Counted from the first letter of the stretch, positions 28,525 to 37,597 are shown. The stretch: 64,000 nucleotides of DNA from UBA8941 sp963780545 (GCA_963780545.1 CAWACK010000019.1:9568-73567); one strand, 5' to 3'. Notes: a model not told the origin generated them from the sequence alone. Numbers and translations: made by a program.

Positions 28525-29406
28525 ATGACAGACAACATATGGTTTGAAATCCATGCCCCACCAGAGGGCAAATCCTACGAAGAGATGAAGCAGATCTGCC
28601 AGACGACGGAGAAAGCGAACTTCGACCTATTCACGCTAACCGACCATCTAATGAACATGGGTAACCCTAACGGCGTAGAGAATCACCCACTCGAATGCTG
28701 GACGACTCTAGCCGCACTCGCAGCAGTCACAAATAGAATAAAGCTTGGTACCCTGGTAACATGCTACGCCTATCGGAGACCAACCATTCTCGCTAAGATG
28801 GCGACAACCGTGGACAGGATCTCGGGAGGGAGACTGATATTCGGTATAGGTGCGGGTTGGCACGAGGCGGAGTTCAAGGGCTTCATGGGGGGATTTCCCT
28901 CGAAGAAGGAGAGGCTTCGGGGACTGCTTGAGAGCGTAGAGATATGTAAATCGATGTTTACGCAGGAGCGCACAACATACAACGGTAAATTGTATACCGT
29001 GGATAACGTCCTGAACTCACCCCAACCTATACAGAAAAATATTCCGATTCTGATCGGGGGATCGGGTGAGAAGGTAACCCTAAAGATAGCGGCGAAACAC
29101 GCAGACATCAGCCACCTCGTGACAACGGATCTAAGTGAGCTGGACCACAAGCTGTCGGTCCTCGAAAAATACTGCGAAGCCGTTGGGAGAGACTACCACG
29201 CCATCAGAAAGGGGGCATTCATACGTGTGGGCAGCTTGGCTCCAAAGGTTACGATGGAGGAGGTGGTCAAGCGAATCGACGATTACAAGAGTCGAGGGAT
29301 CGGCCTCGTCACGTTTCTGGTCAATGGGCCTGGGCCAAGCGTGCTGAGAGACGTGCAGTTGATCTCGCGGGACGTGCTCCCGAGGTTCCGGAAGCGAGCA
29401 GAGTAG
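28525..29406 (+). CDS. LLM-class F420/flavin-dependent oxidoreductase
   Basis: 293 residues with the luciferase-like TIM barrel: WFEIHAPPEGKSYEEMKQIC, FDLFTLTDHLMNMGNP, RIKLGTLVTCYAYRRPTILA, TVDRISGGRLIFGIGAGWHE, IPILIGGSGEKVTLKIAAKH. These motifs are those of archaeal and actinobacterial F420-dependent members. A strong GGAGG precedes the ATG. The flavodoxin gene follows after 11 bases, so electrons may be shared. The substrate cannot be told. Confidence 0.92.
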   Translation: MTDNIWFEIHAPPEGKSYEEMKQICQTTEKANFDLFTLTDHLMNMGNPNGVENHPLECWTTLAALAAVTNRIKLGTLVTCYAYRRPTILAKMATTVDRISGGRLIFGIGAGWHEAEFKGFMGGFPSKKERLRGLLESVEICKSMFTQERTTYNGKLYTVDNVLNSPQPIQKNIPILIGGSGEKVTLKIAAKHADISHLVTTDLSELDHKLSVLEKYCEAVGRDYHAIRKGAFIRVGSLAPKVTMEEVVKRIDDYKSRGIGLVTFLVNGPGPSVLRDVQLISRDVLPRFRKRAE

Positions 29407-29417
29407 GAGGTTAAAGT

Positions 29418-29903
29418 ATGTCTAACAATTTTCTCGTTGCTTATTTTTCCCACTCTGGCAACACTCGAGTGGTCGCCCAACAGATACACGAAAAAGTCGG
29501 CGGCGACATCTTCGAAATAATATCTGTGAATCTTTATCCTAGAGACTATAATGAGTGCGTAAACCAGGCGAAGAAGGAGCTTCGAGAGAATTACAAGCCC
29601 ATTTTGAAGACGAAGATAGACGACATGAAACCCTACGACATGGTCTTCCTAGGCTACCCCAACTGGTGGGGAACTATCCCAATGCCCGTTGTGACGTTCC
29701 TATCCGAGCATGATTTATCCAATAAAACCATAGCACCATTCTGCACAAACGAGGGAAGCCAACTCGGCAGAAGCGTGGAGGATATTAAGAAACTATGCCC
29801 GAAATCGACCGTAGTAAGGGGCCTCTCCCTAAGGGGTAGCGGGGTCAAAAACGCGCAGAACGATGTGTCGAAATGGCTTCGAGAGCTTGACACAAATAAA
29901 TAA
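29418..29903 (+). CDS. Flavodoxin-like protein
   Basis: 161 residues. The FMN phosphate loop is LVAYFSHSGNTRVVAQQIHE. The isoalloxazine loops are YDMVFLGYPNWWGTIPMPVV and APFCTNEGSQLGRSVEDIKK. This matches flavodoxins of the Flavodoxin_4 type often annotated as NAD(P)H-dependent oxidoreductases. GGAGG lies eight bases upstream of ATG 29418. It probably forms an operon with the LLM gene. Confidence 0.92.
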   Translation: MSNNFLVAYFSHSGNTRVVAQQIHEKVGGDIFEIISVNLYPRDYNECVNQAKKELRENYKPILKTKIDDMKPYDMVFLGYPNWWGTIPMPVVTFLSEHDLSNKTIAPFCTNEGSQLGRSVEDIKKLCPKSTVVRGLSLRGSGVKNAQNDVSKWLRELDTNK

Positions 29904-30062
29904 AATTAAGAAACGCGCACCATAAAATCGATCAATCTATCAGCGTCGATCAGCGGATCGTTGCTTTTTAACTTGGGTCCCTGCTTAGACGGACTTCGCA
30001 TGGCTGCTCAATGCGACATCTATTCCGTTAAATAAGGGTCGGCGCAGTCTCTAACCACGTAG

Positions 30063-30221
30063 ATGAGTCTGATGCCATCTAAGATGGATGAGCGGCAGGC
30101 GTGGGGCGGAGACTGTGCCACTTGCGGGGCTAAAAACCCTTTATTCGGCGAGTCACCCGATAGGGCGACACTGATGTTAAGATGCCTAAAATGTAAGGAA
30201 AAATCCAAACAGAAGCGCTAA
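30063..30221 (+). CDS. Small zinc-ribbon protein
   Basis: 52 residues from ATG 30063 (preceded directly by an in-frame TAG). DCATCGAKNPLF and LMLRCLKCKEKSKQKR supply two C-x2-C knuckles separated by about 20 residues, a classic zinc ribbon. Likely a nucleic-acid- or protein-binding mini-protein. Confidence 0.65.
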   Translation: MSLMPSKMDERQAWGGDCATCGAKNPLFGESPDRATLMLRCLKCKEKSKQKR

Positions 30222-30471
30222 GCACTGCGCGCGACGGGGCAGATTCTGATCGTCACCGAATGGAAAGAAATCATAGCGAGTAAGTATGAGGAAGACATGG
30301 TCGCACCTGTAAGGTTATCTTTATCGTTCTGAGAGACGAGCACTGGCATGGAGCCAAAGTCTTTTTCTCATCTATCAACAGTTGGCCAGCCTCACGAATT
30401 GTAGATGGTGGAAAAATAGTCATAGTGTTTATGTTGGAAAAACGGTAAGGAAATTAGATAGGGAGACAAAC

Positions 30472-31256
30472 ATGGATAGAAGAGAATTAAGCAACCAAAA
30501 ACGTGCGTCGTTATTTGGCGATGCTAAGCCTCATGAATACGCATTGGACCCTGATTTCCTCGATATCATATACCGCTTCGCCTTTGGTGAAGTTTTTTAT
30601 CACGGTAACATGGATGACAAACAGCGAGAACTGATTACGTTAGTGGTCCTGGCAACGAATCAGACCCTACCCCAACTCCGGTTACATGTTGGGGCAGCTC
30701 TCAACGTTGGGTTAAAGCCGGAAGAGATCAAGGAGGCGATTTACCAGTGTGCCCCATACATAGGTTTTCCAAGGACACTGAACGCGCTGGAGCAGGTCAA
30801 CGATGTCTTCAAGGAGAGAAGCATAAGATTGCCGCTTGAAAGCCAGAGACGCGTCGAGGAAAATGAACGCTTCGATGAGGGTTTGAAGTTGCAGGTGTCC
30901 ATCTTTGGCGACGCCATCCATGAGATGTCGAGGAATGCCCGGAGAATCAGAAGCACATCTATGAGTATCTGTCGGCTTTTTGTTTTGGCGACATCTACAC
31001 GAGAAACGGTCTTGATTTAAAAACTAGGGAATTGCTGACCTTGTGTATCGTAAGTGCTTTGGGTGGTTGTGAGAGTCAGGTGAAGTCACATATTCGGGGA
31101 AACTTGAACGTAGGAAACGATAAGGAGCTGATAGTTTCGGCTATAACGCAGTGCCTTCCGTACATGGGATTTCCGAGGATATTAAACGCGTTGAGTTGCG
31201 TGAACGAAGTCATTCCAGAGAAAAAAGGAGGGTTGCACAGCGAAACTTCTCAATAA
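30472..31256 (+). pseudogene. Tandem carboxymuconolactone decarboxylase-like protein, one frameshift
   Basis: Start ATG 30472 (DRRELSNQKRASLFGDAKPH) after GGGAG. First CMD domain: FAFGEVFYHGNMDDKQRELI, TLPQLRLHVGAALNVGLKPE, EAIYQCAPYIGFPRTLNALE. The second domain starts in frame (GLKLQVSIFGDAIHEM). It needs a one-base shift near 30945 to continue ENQKHIYEYLSAFCFGDIYT and TRELLTLCIVSALGGCESQV to 31256. The double-CMD layout is common in aromatic-compound or peroxide-stress settings. The nearby UbiD and DUF1254 genes fit an aromatic theme, but this is inference. Confidence 0.82.
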
Positions 31257-31346
31257 GTCGCCTTCATCACAGGTGGAGGGCGTGGAATAGGCAAGGCAAT
31301 ATCACTGATGTTTGCGCGTGAAAGCGCGCGCGCTCTAATGGATTGA
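31257..31346 (+). pseudogene. N-terminal remnant of a short-chain dehydrogenase
   Basis: Directly after the CMD stop the sequence reads VAFITGGGRGIGKAISLMFA, the Rossmann glycine motif of an SDR. It is cut at a CG tract (31324-31333), and the frame ends at 31346. No start codon and nothing of the rest of the enzyme remain. Confidence 0.7.
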
Positions 31347-31488
31347 ATGCACACACGAAAGCGTACCGGTGACCACTATTCCAGAACCAAGATACGAAGA
31401 GATACGCACTCAAGGGAAACCTAACTCCTCAACTTGATGGAGGCGACTAGACTCGTGAGCGAAACGGGCATGTGCGGGAAGTGTGAAG

Positions 31489-32967
31489 TCAGATTTTCTC
31501 AGCTAAATCGGAAATTGTTTCCACTCCATAATCGCGAACCTGCGTCACGGTTTGCATCGGTGCAATATACCTTGATAGATCGCCGACGTCCCTGAAGACC
31601 GGCCTGGTCACGAGCTTCTTCTTCCTCAACGGGATCGTTGCATCTATACCAATCTTCGTTAAGATCCCGTCCTCGCTTCTCGGATTAAATTCGTGGGCCC
31701 GAGCCCCAGGAACCATAAATATAGCATCCGGAGCCTCGCACCTGCTCGAAATAGCCCGAAAGATCTCCTTAGCGTCATCTATGTCGACATCCTCATCCAC
31801 GACAACTGCGAGCTGCTGGTCCTTAGCGACGCTAAGCGCCCGCATCAACACATTCACTTGCATCCCCTCGTCCTCGATATTCTCCTTCCTGTACTTGATT
31901 GCCAGAACTCCCGCCAAGGTGCTGATGCCCATGATCTGCTTAGGAGCTATGTCCGTTATCTCCTTCACAAGCGAGGAGAAGGTCACCACATCGAACATGG
32001 ATTCGGACATGCCATGTGTAGTCACCACCGTGTGGTACAGTGGATCTCGCCTATGAGTTACACACCTGATGTTAACGATTGGAACGTCGCGGGCGTCACC
32101 AAGGTAGCCTGAGGCCTCTGGAAACGCGAAACCCTTGCCGGTGTTGCTATCCTCTCTTTCACGTATGTGTGGCGGTATCTCCCCCTCCAACACGATCTCC
32201 GCTCTGGCAGGCACCTCGACGTCCACCGTCTCACACTTGACCAGCTCTATCGGGCGCTGTGCGAAGGCGCAGCTAAGCTTCGCCTCGTGGTCCCTTCCCA
32301 GCTGCCTCACCAGGCCGGCCTTCCCTCCCGTTGACCCGATCATGATGGCGGGCTCCACACCTATGGCGATCGCGACCTCCAGAGGCCTTCCCATTGCCTC
32401 GGCCTTCCTGTAGAAGTCGTGTAGGTGGCGGAAGTAACAGAGCCAAATGTTGACCTTGCTCGGTCCCTTCACGCACATCCGGTGGATTGACCAGTTTGAC
32501 TCGCCCGTCTCCGGATCTTTAGCGAACACGAGACCTGAGGAGATATACGGGCCACCATCCATCTCGGTTTGCGTGCAGATGGAAAACATCTTCATGAGGT
32601 CGATGTCATCCTTGATGATCACCTCCTTGCAGGGAGCCCCGATTTTCGGCACTATCTTCGGCATGATGGGCTCCCTTTGGGCTCTCTCTATTATCTCGAC
32701 TATCCCCGGGTACGGCCGCGGCCCGGTTTTGAATAGCTGCTCCGTGGTTGCCTTCGTTAGGTTCGTGACGACCGGAACGTCGTAGCCTTTGACCTTCTCG
32801 AAGATGACTGCGTTGAAGTTGCCCTGGTTTGCCATTTTATGGATGATCCCGGCGATCTCGTATTTCGGATCCACTTCGACGTTGACTCTGATGAGCTTGC
32901 CTAGAACGTTCTCTATATAGTCAAGGCATGATCTCAGGTCAATTATCTGACTAGGGTCGTTTATCAT
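31489..32967 (-). CDS. UbiD-family decarboxylase
   Basis: 492 residues from ATG 32967 (MINDPSQIIDLRSCLDYIEN); the frame is open 56 codons further but that part is not protein-like. UbiD enzymes carboxylate or decarboxylate aromatic or unsaturated acids using prenylated FMN. Recognisable elements are GGPYISSGLVFAKDPETG, SNWSIHRMCVKGPSKVNIW, IAIGVEPAIMIGSTGGK, AEIVLEGEIPPHIRERED, and FAFPEASGYLGDARDVPIVN with the likely catalytic Glu in FPEASGY. No UbiX prenyltransferase gene is visible in the window. A palindrome (33020-33040) lies 53 bases upstream. Confidence 0.92.
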   Translation of the reverse strand: MINDPSQIIDLRSCLDYIENVLGKLIRVNVEVDPKYEIAGIIHKMANQGNFNAVIFEKVKGYDVPVVTNLTKATTEQLFKTGPRPYPGIVEIIERAQREPIMPKIVPKIGAPCKEVIIKDDIDLMKMFSICTQTEMDGGPYISSGLVFAKDPETGESNWSIHRMCVKGPSKVNIWLCYFRHLHDFYRKAEAMGRPLEVAIAIGVEPAIMIGSTGGKAGLVRQLGRDHEAKLSCAFAQRPIELVKCETVDVEVPARAEIVLEGEIPPHIREREDSNTGKGFAFPEASGYLGDARDVPIVNIRCVTHRRDPLYHTVVTTHGMSESMFDVVTFSSLVKEITDIAPKQIMGISTLAGVLAIKYRKENIEDEGMQVNVLMRALSVAKDQQLAVVVDEDVDIDDAKEIFRAISSRCEAPDAIFMVPGARAHEFNPRSEDGILTKIGIDATIPLRKKKLVTRPVFRDVGDLSRYIAPMQTVTQVRDYGVETISDLAEKI

Positions 32968-33019
32968 GGTTCGTTCGTGAACCGAATTGTTATAAAAGCG
33001 TTCACGCACTGATGGCTTC

Positions 33020-33040
33020 CTGTTATTCAGATAATAACAG
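33020..33040. promoter_or_regulatory. Palindrome upstream of the UbiD-family gene
   Basis: CTGTTATT and AATAACAG form a perfect 8-bp inverted repeat with a five-base spacer, 53 bases ahead of the UbiD start. It suits a dimeric regulator's operator. Confidence 0.4.
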
Positions 33041-33141
33041 AGTAGTTTTTTATGGGTCAAATCGAGCCGATTGCGCGTGCGCAATAGCGTTTTTTGAATC
33101 GAGGTAGAGCCTCTAGTACTTCCAGCTGAATTCACGCGCGC

Positions 33142-33329
33142 TTCAGCATCATTTCGCCTCGATGACTGGCGGCACCTTATACTCGCCGTTCAGGATGGCC
33201 GGGCCGGGCTGTTAGGCGCAGCAAGAGTGCGAATTTGCCTGCTGGCGCGGGCAACCAGTTGGATTCATGGTCCACTGGAGCGGTGTTCTGAATGTAAATG
33301 TCGACTGAAACCGTCGACGTCTGGCACAA
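33142..33329 (-). pseudogene. Partial duplicate of the DUF1214 gene between two CG tracts
   Basis: The minus strand reads VSVDIYIQNTAPVDHESNWL, PAPAGKFALLLRL and an ILNGEYKVPPVIE-like end, matching the last ~65 codons of the DUF1214 gene at 33652-34284 with small insertions and deletions. The copy is limited on both sides by CG tracts (33135-33141 and 33330-33336). Confidence 0.8.
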
Positions 33330-33425
33330 GCGCGCGTAGTTTAATATAAAATTTAAACTGCAAAGACACGCGTTGCTTGTCGTCAACCTATTTAAATAGC
33401 AATTACTGAGTGATTATCGAAAAAG

Positions 33426-33623
33426 ATGTCCATGTGGTATACTAGGACTCTTGGTAGATTAGGCATCATTTTACTTCTCACTGGAATAATAATCGCATTA
33501 GTGACGAAGATTAGATCTAAAACTAACACCATATTCATAGATGTGAACTCAGCAATTTATCTTGGGATAGGAATAGCATTTATTGGAGTTATTTTACTGG
33601 TTGCTGAATTTGCATCCAGCTAG
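33426..33623 (+). CDS. Small two-helix membrane protein
   Basis: 65 residues with two membrane helices (LGIILLLTGIIIALV and AIYLGIGIAFIGVILLVAEF) joined by a basic loop. TTTAAAT at 33391 lies about 30 bases ahead of the ATG, fitting a leaderless archaeal promoter. It lies between the DUF1214 fragment and a CG tract (33624-33632). Function unknown. Confidence 0.6.
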   Translation: MSMWYTRTLGRLGIILLLTGIIIALVTKIRSKTNTIFIDVNSAIYLGIGIAFIGVILLVAEFASS

Positions 33624-33651
33624 GCGCGCGCGGCGAGAAAACCCGGAAATC

Positions 33652-34284
33652 TTACTGTAAGCAAGTCTCAACCACCGGCGGCACGCGGTACTCACCGCTC
33701 AGGATGGCTGGGCCGGGCTGGTACACACGCAGCCAAAGTATGAATTTGCCCGCAGGTGCGGGCAACCAGTTTGATTCATGGCCCGCCGGAGCTACGTTCT
33801 GTAAATATATGTCGACAGAACCGTCGGCGTTCGGCACGAGCCCCGACCGGTCACTCACGCTATACCGATTTATCGGGTTCGGCACAAAGCGATTGTGATC
33901 ATCGCCCATGGTCAGCGACCAGAACGCATCGTTCGGTGGGAGCTGCCCCGCCGGGAAGTGCATCACGTAGTTGTGCGCTCCTGACAGCACGTGACCCGCG
34001 CCATCCACGTCCGTCGTCCAGTACATCGCCTCCTGCGGCGCGTTTATCGGACCAGGAAAAGTTAATGCGCACGCGGCCCTGGATAAAAAGCCGATTCCAG
34101 GCTCGACGCACCTGAACATGGTGGTCCAGCCGTTTACCTTCGTGGCCTTGATCCTCCCCAAAATCTGGAGCGTGATAAACGCAAGCCCGAAGCCGACGAA
34201 GAAGCCCTGTATCACGTCGTTACGCACGGTTCTTGCACCGGGATTGAATATGAACAAATTGATGAAGAAAAAGCCGATTACCAC
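33652..34284 (-). CDS. DUF1214 domain protein
   Basis: 210 residues. Two N-terminal hydrophobic helices (MVIGFFFINLFIFNPGAR; GFFVGFGLAFITLQILGR) anchor the protein. The DUF1214 domain follows: APQEAMYWTTDVDGAGHVLS, YVMHFPAGQLPPNDAFWSLT, DGSVDIYLQNVAPAGHESNW, LPAPAGKFILWLRVYQPGPA. It lies behind a DUF1254 gene with which it normally pairs or fuses in extracytoplasmic proteins of unknown activity. Its 3' end has been partly copied at 33142-33329. Confidence 0.88.
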   Translation of the reverse strand: MVIGFFFINLFIFNPGARTVRNDVIQGFFVGFGLAFITLQILGRIKATKVNGWTTMFRCVEPGIGFLSRAACALTFPGPINAPQEAMYWTTDVDGAGHVLSGAHNYVMHFPAGQLPPNDAFWSLTMGDDHNRFVPNPINRYSVSDRSGLVPNADGSVDIYLQNVAPAGHESNWLPAPAGKFILWLRVYQPGPAILSGEYRVPPVVETCLQ

Positions 34285-34322
34285 GCCGATGAGTACGGTA
34301 AGATACCTGTAAGTTCTGGCGC

Positions 34323-34916
34323 TTATATCGATCCCTCCTGGTTCAGCGGCGTGAGCCGAATCTGCTCGGCAAGGTGATGGGCGGCTGGCAGGTCGCTGTC
34401 GCTCTCTACGAGGACTCGACCGATGACCAGCACCGAGTTGTTCGGCGAGGATATCTGCTTCATGCCGCTGGGCGCCTGTATTTTCCGGTTCGGCCCCGTG
34501 ATGAGGTAGTCGCCGGCTTGGGTTCCCGTGGTGCGCCTGCCGACGTAGGCGAAGACTGTGTTGTTAGAAGGGTTGGTAAACTGCACAGCGTAGTAGCGGC
34601 CGTTCATCTCCGGGACGTGCAAAACTAGCGGCTCTTTTCTGAGGTCAAGCCAGCCGATCGTGATAAGCGTGTCGCGGTTAACTCCGGTGGTTCCCAGGTT
34701 CGAGGCCGAGGCGGGCGGGTGGATGGGATCCGCGAAGAGCTCCTGGGACTCCGTTTGGAACGTGTTGACAGGGATGGGGCCTTCGCCGAATCCTTTAACG
34801 AGGATCGCTCTCTTGTACAGGTATAGAATGACGCGTGGCCAATTGTAGATGAAGAGAAACCATGTTACGATCATGATCGAGCCGAAAATTAATAGATCTC
34901 CGAGTTCCCACATCAT
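34323..34916 (-). CDS. DUF1254 domain protein
   Basis: 197 residues. One membrane anchor is at the N-terminus (LLIFGSIMIVTWFLFIY), then the DUF1254 core (LGTTGVNRDTLITIGWLDLR, EPLVLHVPEMNGRYYAVQFT, FAYVGRRTTGTQAGDYLITG). In the family this domain sits directly before DUF1214, usually in one polypeptide. Here they are two genes 38 bases apart on the same strand, with separate anchors. Probably acts outside the membrane; the activity is unknown. Confidence 0.88.
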   Translation of the reverse strand: MMWELGDLLIFGSIMIVTWFLFIYNWPRVILYLYKRAILVKGFGEGPIPVNTFQTESQELFADPIHPPASASNLGTTGVNRDTLITIGWLDLRKEPLVLHVPEMNGRYYAVQFTNPSNNTVFAYVGRRTTGTQAGDYLITGPNRKIQAPSGMKQISSPNNSVLVIGRVLVESDSDLPAAHHLAEQIRLTPLNQEGSI

Positions 34917-34920
34917 GGAT

Positions 34921-35049
34921 TCATCTTACATGATTGTTTATACTATTTGCCATGATCTCATCTTTGAGACGGTTTGCAGTGAAAAATGCCGTCGCTCCCC
35001 ATACGAAAATTCCTAACGCTAAAATAGCGATAATTGTCCTTTTCCGCAT
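34921..35049 (-). CDS. Small single-span membrane protein
   Basis: 42 residues from ATG 35049 (MRKRTIIAILALGIFVWGAT, then AFFTANRLKDEIMANSINNH). It has one helix after a basic N-terminus. The longer upstream frame crosses a CG tract (35084-35094), so it is not favoured. Its stop is next to the DUF1254 start, suggesting co-transcription. Confidence 0.5.
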   Translation of the reverse strand: MRKRTIIAILALGIFVWGATAFFTANRLKDEIMANSINNHVR

Positions 35050-35215
35050 AATAGGAACCAGCTCTTCACATTGTATTTTTCCATGCGCGCGTGCCTGATA
35101 AAATAGGTAGACTTGTCTGTGCGTATAAATAAAAATGCAATCAAACCCACACAATTTATTTTTGTTTGAGCGCCCTCTTGCTGATAAGTGATGAAAAAAG
35201 GAGGGAAGTTGCTCT

Positions 35216-35509
35216 TCAAATTGCAGACCATGATAAGAATGAACTCGTGTTGCCGTAGTCTACGTTGTCGCCGCCCATAATCTCAAATATCTTAGCCTTG
35301 AAGGCATGGAACTCCGCTAGGCAGAGATCTGTGTCATAGAAAAACGCACTATCCTCGGTAGTTCCATAGGAAACCCCGCTCCAGATGCATTTGACATTGT
35401 TTACCTTACAGACGTTGTCGTGCTCCTTCATCCATTTCTTGAAGAACTCCATTCCTCCCTTCATAGCCTTGGGAGTCCATTTCACTCTAACCAAATAGAG
35501 GTACTTCAT
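35216..35509 (-). CDS. Small dimeric alpha/beta-barrel-like protein
   Basis: 97 residues (MKYLYLVRVKWTPKAMKGGM; CIWSGVSYGTTEDSAFFYDT). The pattern beta-alpha-beta-beta-alpha-beta and the G-x-x-x-E-D/S core are shared with the divergent gene at 35776-36087, so the two are probably distant paralogues. No catalytic residue is evident. Confidence 0.65.
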   Translation of the reverse strand: MKYLYLVRVKWTPKAMKGGMEFFKKWMKEHDNVCKVNNVKCIWSGVSYGTTEDSAFFYDTDLCLAEFHAFKAKIFEIMGGDNVDYGNTSSFLSWSAI

Positions 35510-35775
35510 TTCAACTCACATCATTTTTATTTGTCAAACCCAATATCCGCCGGAAGTAAGACCATCTAGCGGTTAATGGAACTTGCATATTACAGATTAG
35601 TTTTAATATTAATATAATTTTTCTCTCATTCAACAAAAATAACGTATGCGATCCCTAAAAAAGATGAGGCTATGGCTCAAACTCAAACCCCAAATGATAA
35701 ATACTTAGTTGAATATTATAAATAAGAGATTAATTTTTCATTTACTGAAAATAAATCTTACAAAGTTTGAAAAAA

Positions 35776-36087
35776 ATGGTGAAAATGAATTTGAAGCATA
35801 TGTACATATCACATTGCCCAATAAACGAAGTTACACTTAATGCGTCTAGCAAAGATCTAAGCGAATACTTCAACAAGATGAAGGAGAACGGTAAAGAGCA
35901 CGGTTTCGACGTGATCTTCTGGGGTAACCCATGGGGTGTGGTCGAGAGTTATACTTTCGTAGTAACCTCGGATAAATCCCTCGACAAGTATGTTGAGTGG
36001 CGTGGCGCCTGGTCACAGGCAGCACAGAAGGCTAAACTCCCCCGATATCTCACGGAGTCCAACACCGTAATCGTCACGGCATTTTAA
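35776..36087 (+). CDS. Small dimeric alpha/beta-barrel-like protein
   Basis: About 103 residues from ATG 35776 (TTG 35767 and ATG 35785 also possible). HMYISHCPINEVTLNASSKD, VIFWGNPWGVVESYTFVVTS and DKYVEWRGAWSQAAQKAKLP follow the ferredoxin-like barrel pattern of the gene at 35216-35509. A run of T residues after the stop (36099-36109) should terminate transcription. Confidence 0.65.
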   Translation: MVKMNLKHMYISHCPINEVTLNASSKDLSEYFNKMKENGKEHGFDVIFWGNPWGVVESYTFVVTSDKSLDKYVEWRGAWSQAAQKAKLPRYLTESNTVIVTAF

Positions 36088-36098
36088 ACTCTTCTTTA

Positions 36099-36109
36099 TT
36101 TTTTTTTTG
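36099..36109 (+). terminator. T-tract terminator
   Basis: An uninterrupted T run directly downstream of the 35776-36087 stop, the usual archaeal terminator signal. Confidence 0.55.
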
Positions 36110-36424
36110 AGATTATGACTCCCGAACCCAGACAAGAGGTCTCTTTTGTCTTCTTCTCAGCCAGACGAGTACCACAACGCCTAGGACGATGCCAGCTGAG
36201 ATCTCCTCATAAGTGTAGCCGGGGACTCGTGCGCGAAAAAAAGTGTAGACATGATGCCCTATATTTCTACTAATTATCGATGGAAGAAAAATGAAGCCGA
36301 ACGAGTTTGGAAGGAAAAAGTAGCGGAGGGAAGCCTCACCTAGCGTTTACACTAGCAGGTTAGACCTTACATTTTTCAATTAAATCTTAATAAATGACAA
36401 ACTTTACTGCTTCACCGTGATAAA
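36110..36424. other. Intergenic
   Basis: No gene is supported. CAATTAAATCTTAATAAATG about 40 bases before 36425 may hold the promoter for the DUF1801 gene. Confidence 0.35.
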
Positions 36425-36838
36425 ATGAGCGTAAAAAAGACAGAATCAAAAGAATCGGCGTCTGAGTTGATTAGCAAAAGAATCAAGGAGCTGGGCGATT
36501 GGCGGGGCAAGACACTTGAGAGAATACGCAGCCTCATCAAGGAGGCGGATCCAGAGGTCGTTGAAGAGTGGAAGTGGGTGAAGCCATCGTCGCCTGGAAC
36601 AGCGGTCTGGTCTCACAATGGGGGCATCTGCACGGGCGAGACCTACAAAGATCACGTCAAGTTAACATTCTACAAGGGCGCATCGCTGGAGGACCCCTCA
36701 CGCCTGTTTACTCAACCTGGAACCCTTAGGCGCGCCATCGACGTCTATGAGAGCGACAAGATCGATGAGGCTGCGTTTAAGAAGCTAATTCAGACGGCTG
36801 TAGTCCTGAATTCGAAGAGTAAGAAAAAATCCGCTTGA
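36425..36838 (+). CDS. DUF1801 domain protein
   Basis: 137 residues: LGDWRGKTLERIRSLIKEAD then PEVVEEWKWVKPSSPGTAVW, GGICTGETYKDHVKLTFYKG, FTQPGTLRRAIDVYESDKID. This is the DUF1801/YdhG-like fold, a small basic protein of uncertain role with some similarity to iron-binding frataxin-like proteins. The C-terminus is Lys-rich (SKSKKKSA). Confidence 0.88.
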   Translation: MSVKKTESKESASELISKRIKELGDWRGKTLERIRSLIKEADPEVVEEWKWVKPSSPGTAVWSHNGGICTGETYKDHVKLTFYKGASLEDPSRLFTQPGTLRRAIDVYESDKIDEAAFKKLIQTAVVLNSKSKKKSA

Positions 36839-36847
36839 AACGCACTC

Positions 36848-36928
36848 ATGCGCGCCGGGATTGAGATCGCTAGAGATGGGGAAGAGTTTAAGCGATTTGG
36901 CGAAACGGTTTTAGAAAAGATTCAGTAA
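36848..36928 (+). pseudogene. C-terminal gene fragment starting at a CG tract
   Basis: AGIEIARDGEEFKRFGETVL then EKIQ and a stop have good protein character but begin directly at the CG tract 36850-36855. Probably the last codons of a lost gene; a very short ORF from ATG 36848 is an alternative. Confidence 0.35.
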
Positions 36929-37045
36929 ATGAAGAGGGCTTGTACGCCCGATCTTGGACTGTAAATAGTTAGCGGCGCGTGCGCACATTACAGCGCGCGC
37001 TAAGGTCACCTCAAGACAAGGCTAGCGAGCAATGCGGACATAGAC

Positions 37046-37483
37046 TCACGGATTTGCCTCGGATTCAAGGAGGCGCTTTATATTGCCCACACGGCTTGCA
37101 CAATTTCTCCTCACCGTTCCTCCAAGGAATGGCGCTACCACTCTGTAGAATCCGTTCCATGTGTAGTCGTCCGTTTCGGTAAACCTCGCCTTTCCTTCTA
37201 CGTCCTGCATCTCGTAGGTGAATATCGAACCCTTCCCCGGCCCCGTTGGCACTTCAATGACGAACTTCCGGTTCAGCTCGTATTCGATGACCCGCATGTC
37301 CGTTTCCTTCGGAGTGCTTCGACGTATCTGGGTGAACGTCGTGCCAACCCCAAATGGCCCCGTTGAGGTCTGCTTCATCTCGATGATCCCTATGTCCCAC
37401 TTGGGGGAGTTCGACCAATCGGTTATGAATCTCCACACTTCCTCAGCCTTGCGATTAATCGTTACGCTCGACTCAACCTTCAA
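37046..37483 (-). CDS. SRPBCC (START-like) polyketide cyclase/dehydrase family protein
   Basis: 145 residues: MKVESSVTINRKAEEVWRFI, DWSNSPKWDIGIIEMKQTST, GVGTTFTQIRRSTPKETDMR, GSIFTYEMQDVEGKARFTET. This helix-grip fold binds hydrophobic ligands. No catalytic residue is obvious. It is monocistronic, with its start next to the CG tract 37529-37538. Confidence 0.85.
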   Translation of the reverse strand: MKVESSVTINRKAEEVWRFITDWSNSPKWDIGIIEMKQTSTGPFGVGTTFTQIRRSTPKETDMRVIEYELNRKFVIEVPTGPGKGSIFTYEMQDVEGKARFTETDDYTWNGFYRVVAPFLGGTVRRNCASRVGNIKRLLESEANP

Positions 37484-37597
37484 CTATCCCACCCCATGAT
37501 AATCAGACCGAGGTCCCTATATAATGTTCGCGCGTGCGAAAAACAGAAAAAAACGGAGTAATACGAATGAGCGAAATAGAATTAAAAATCTTTCGCT

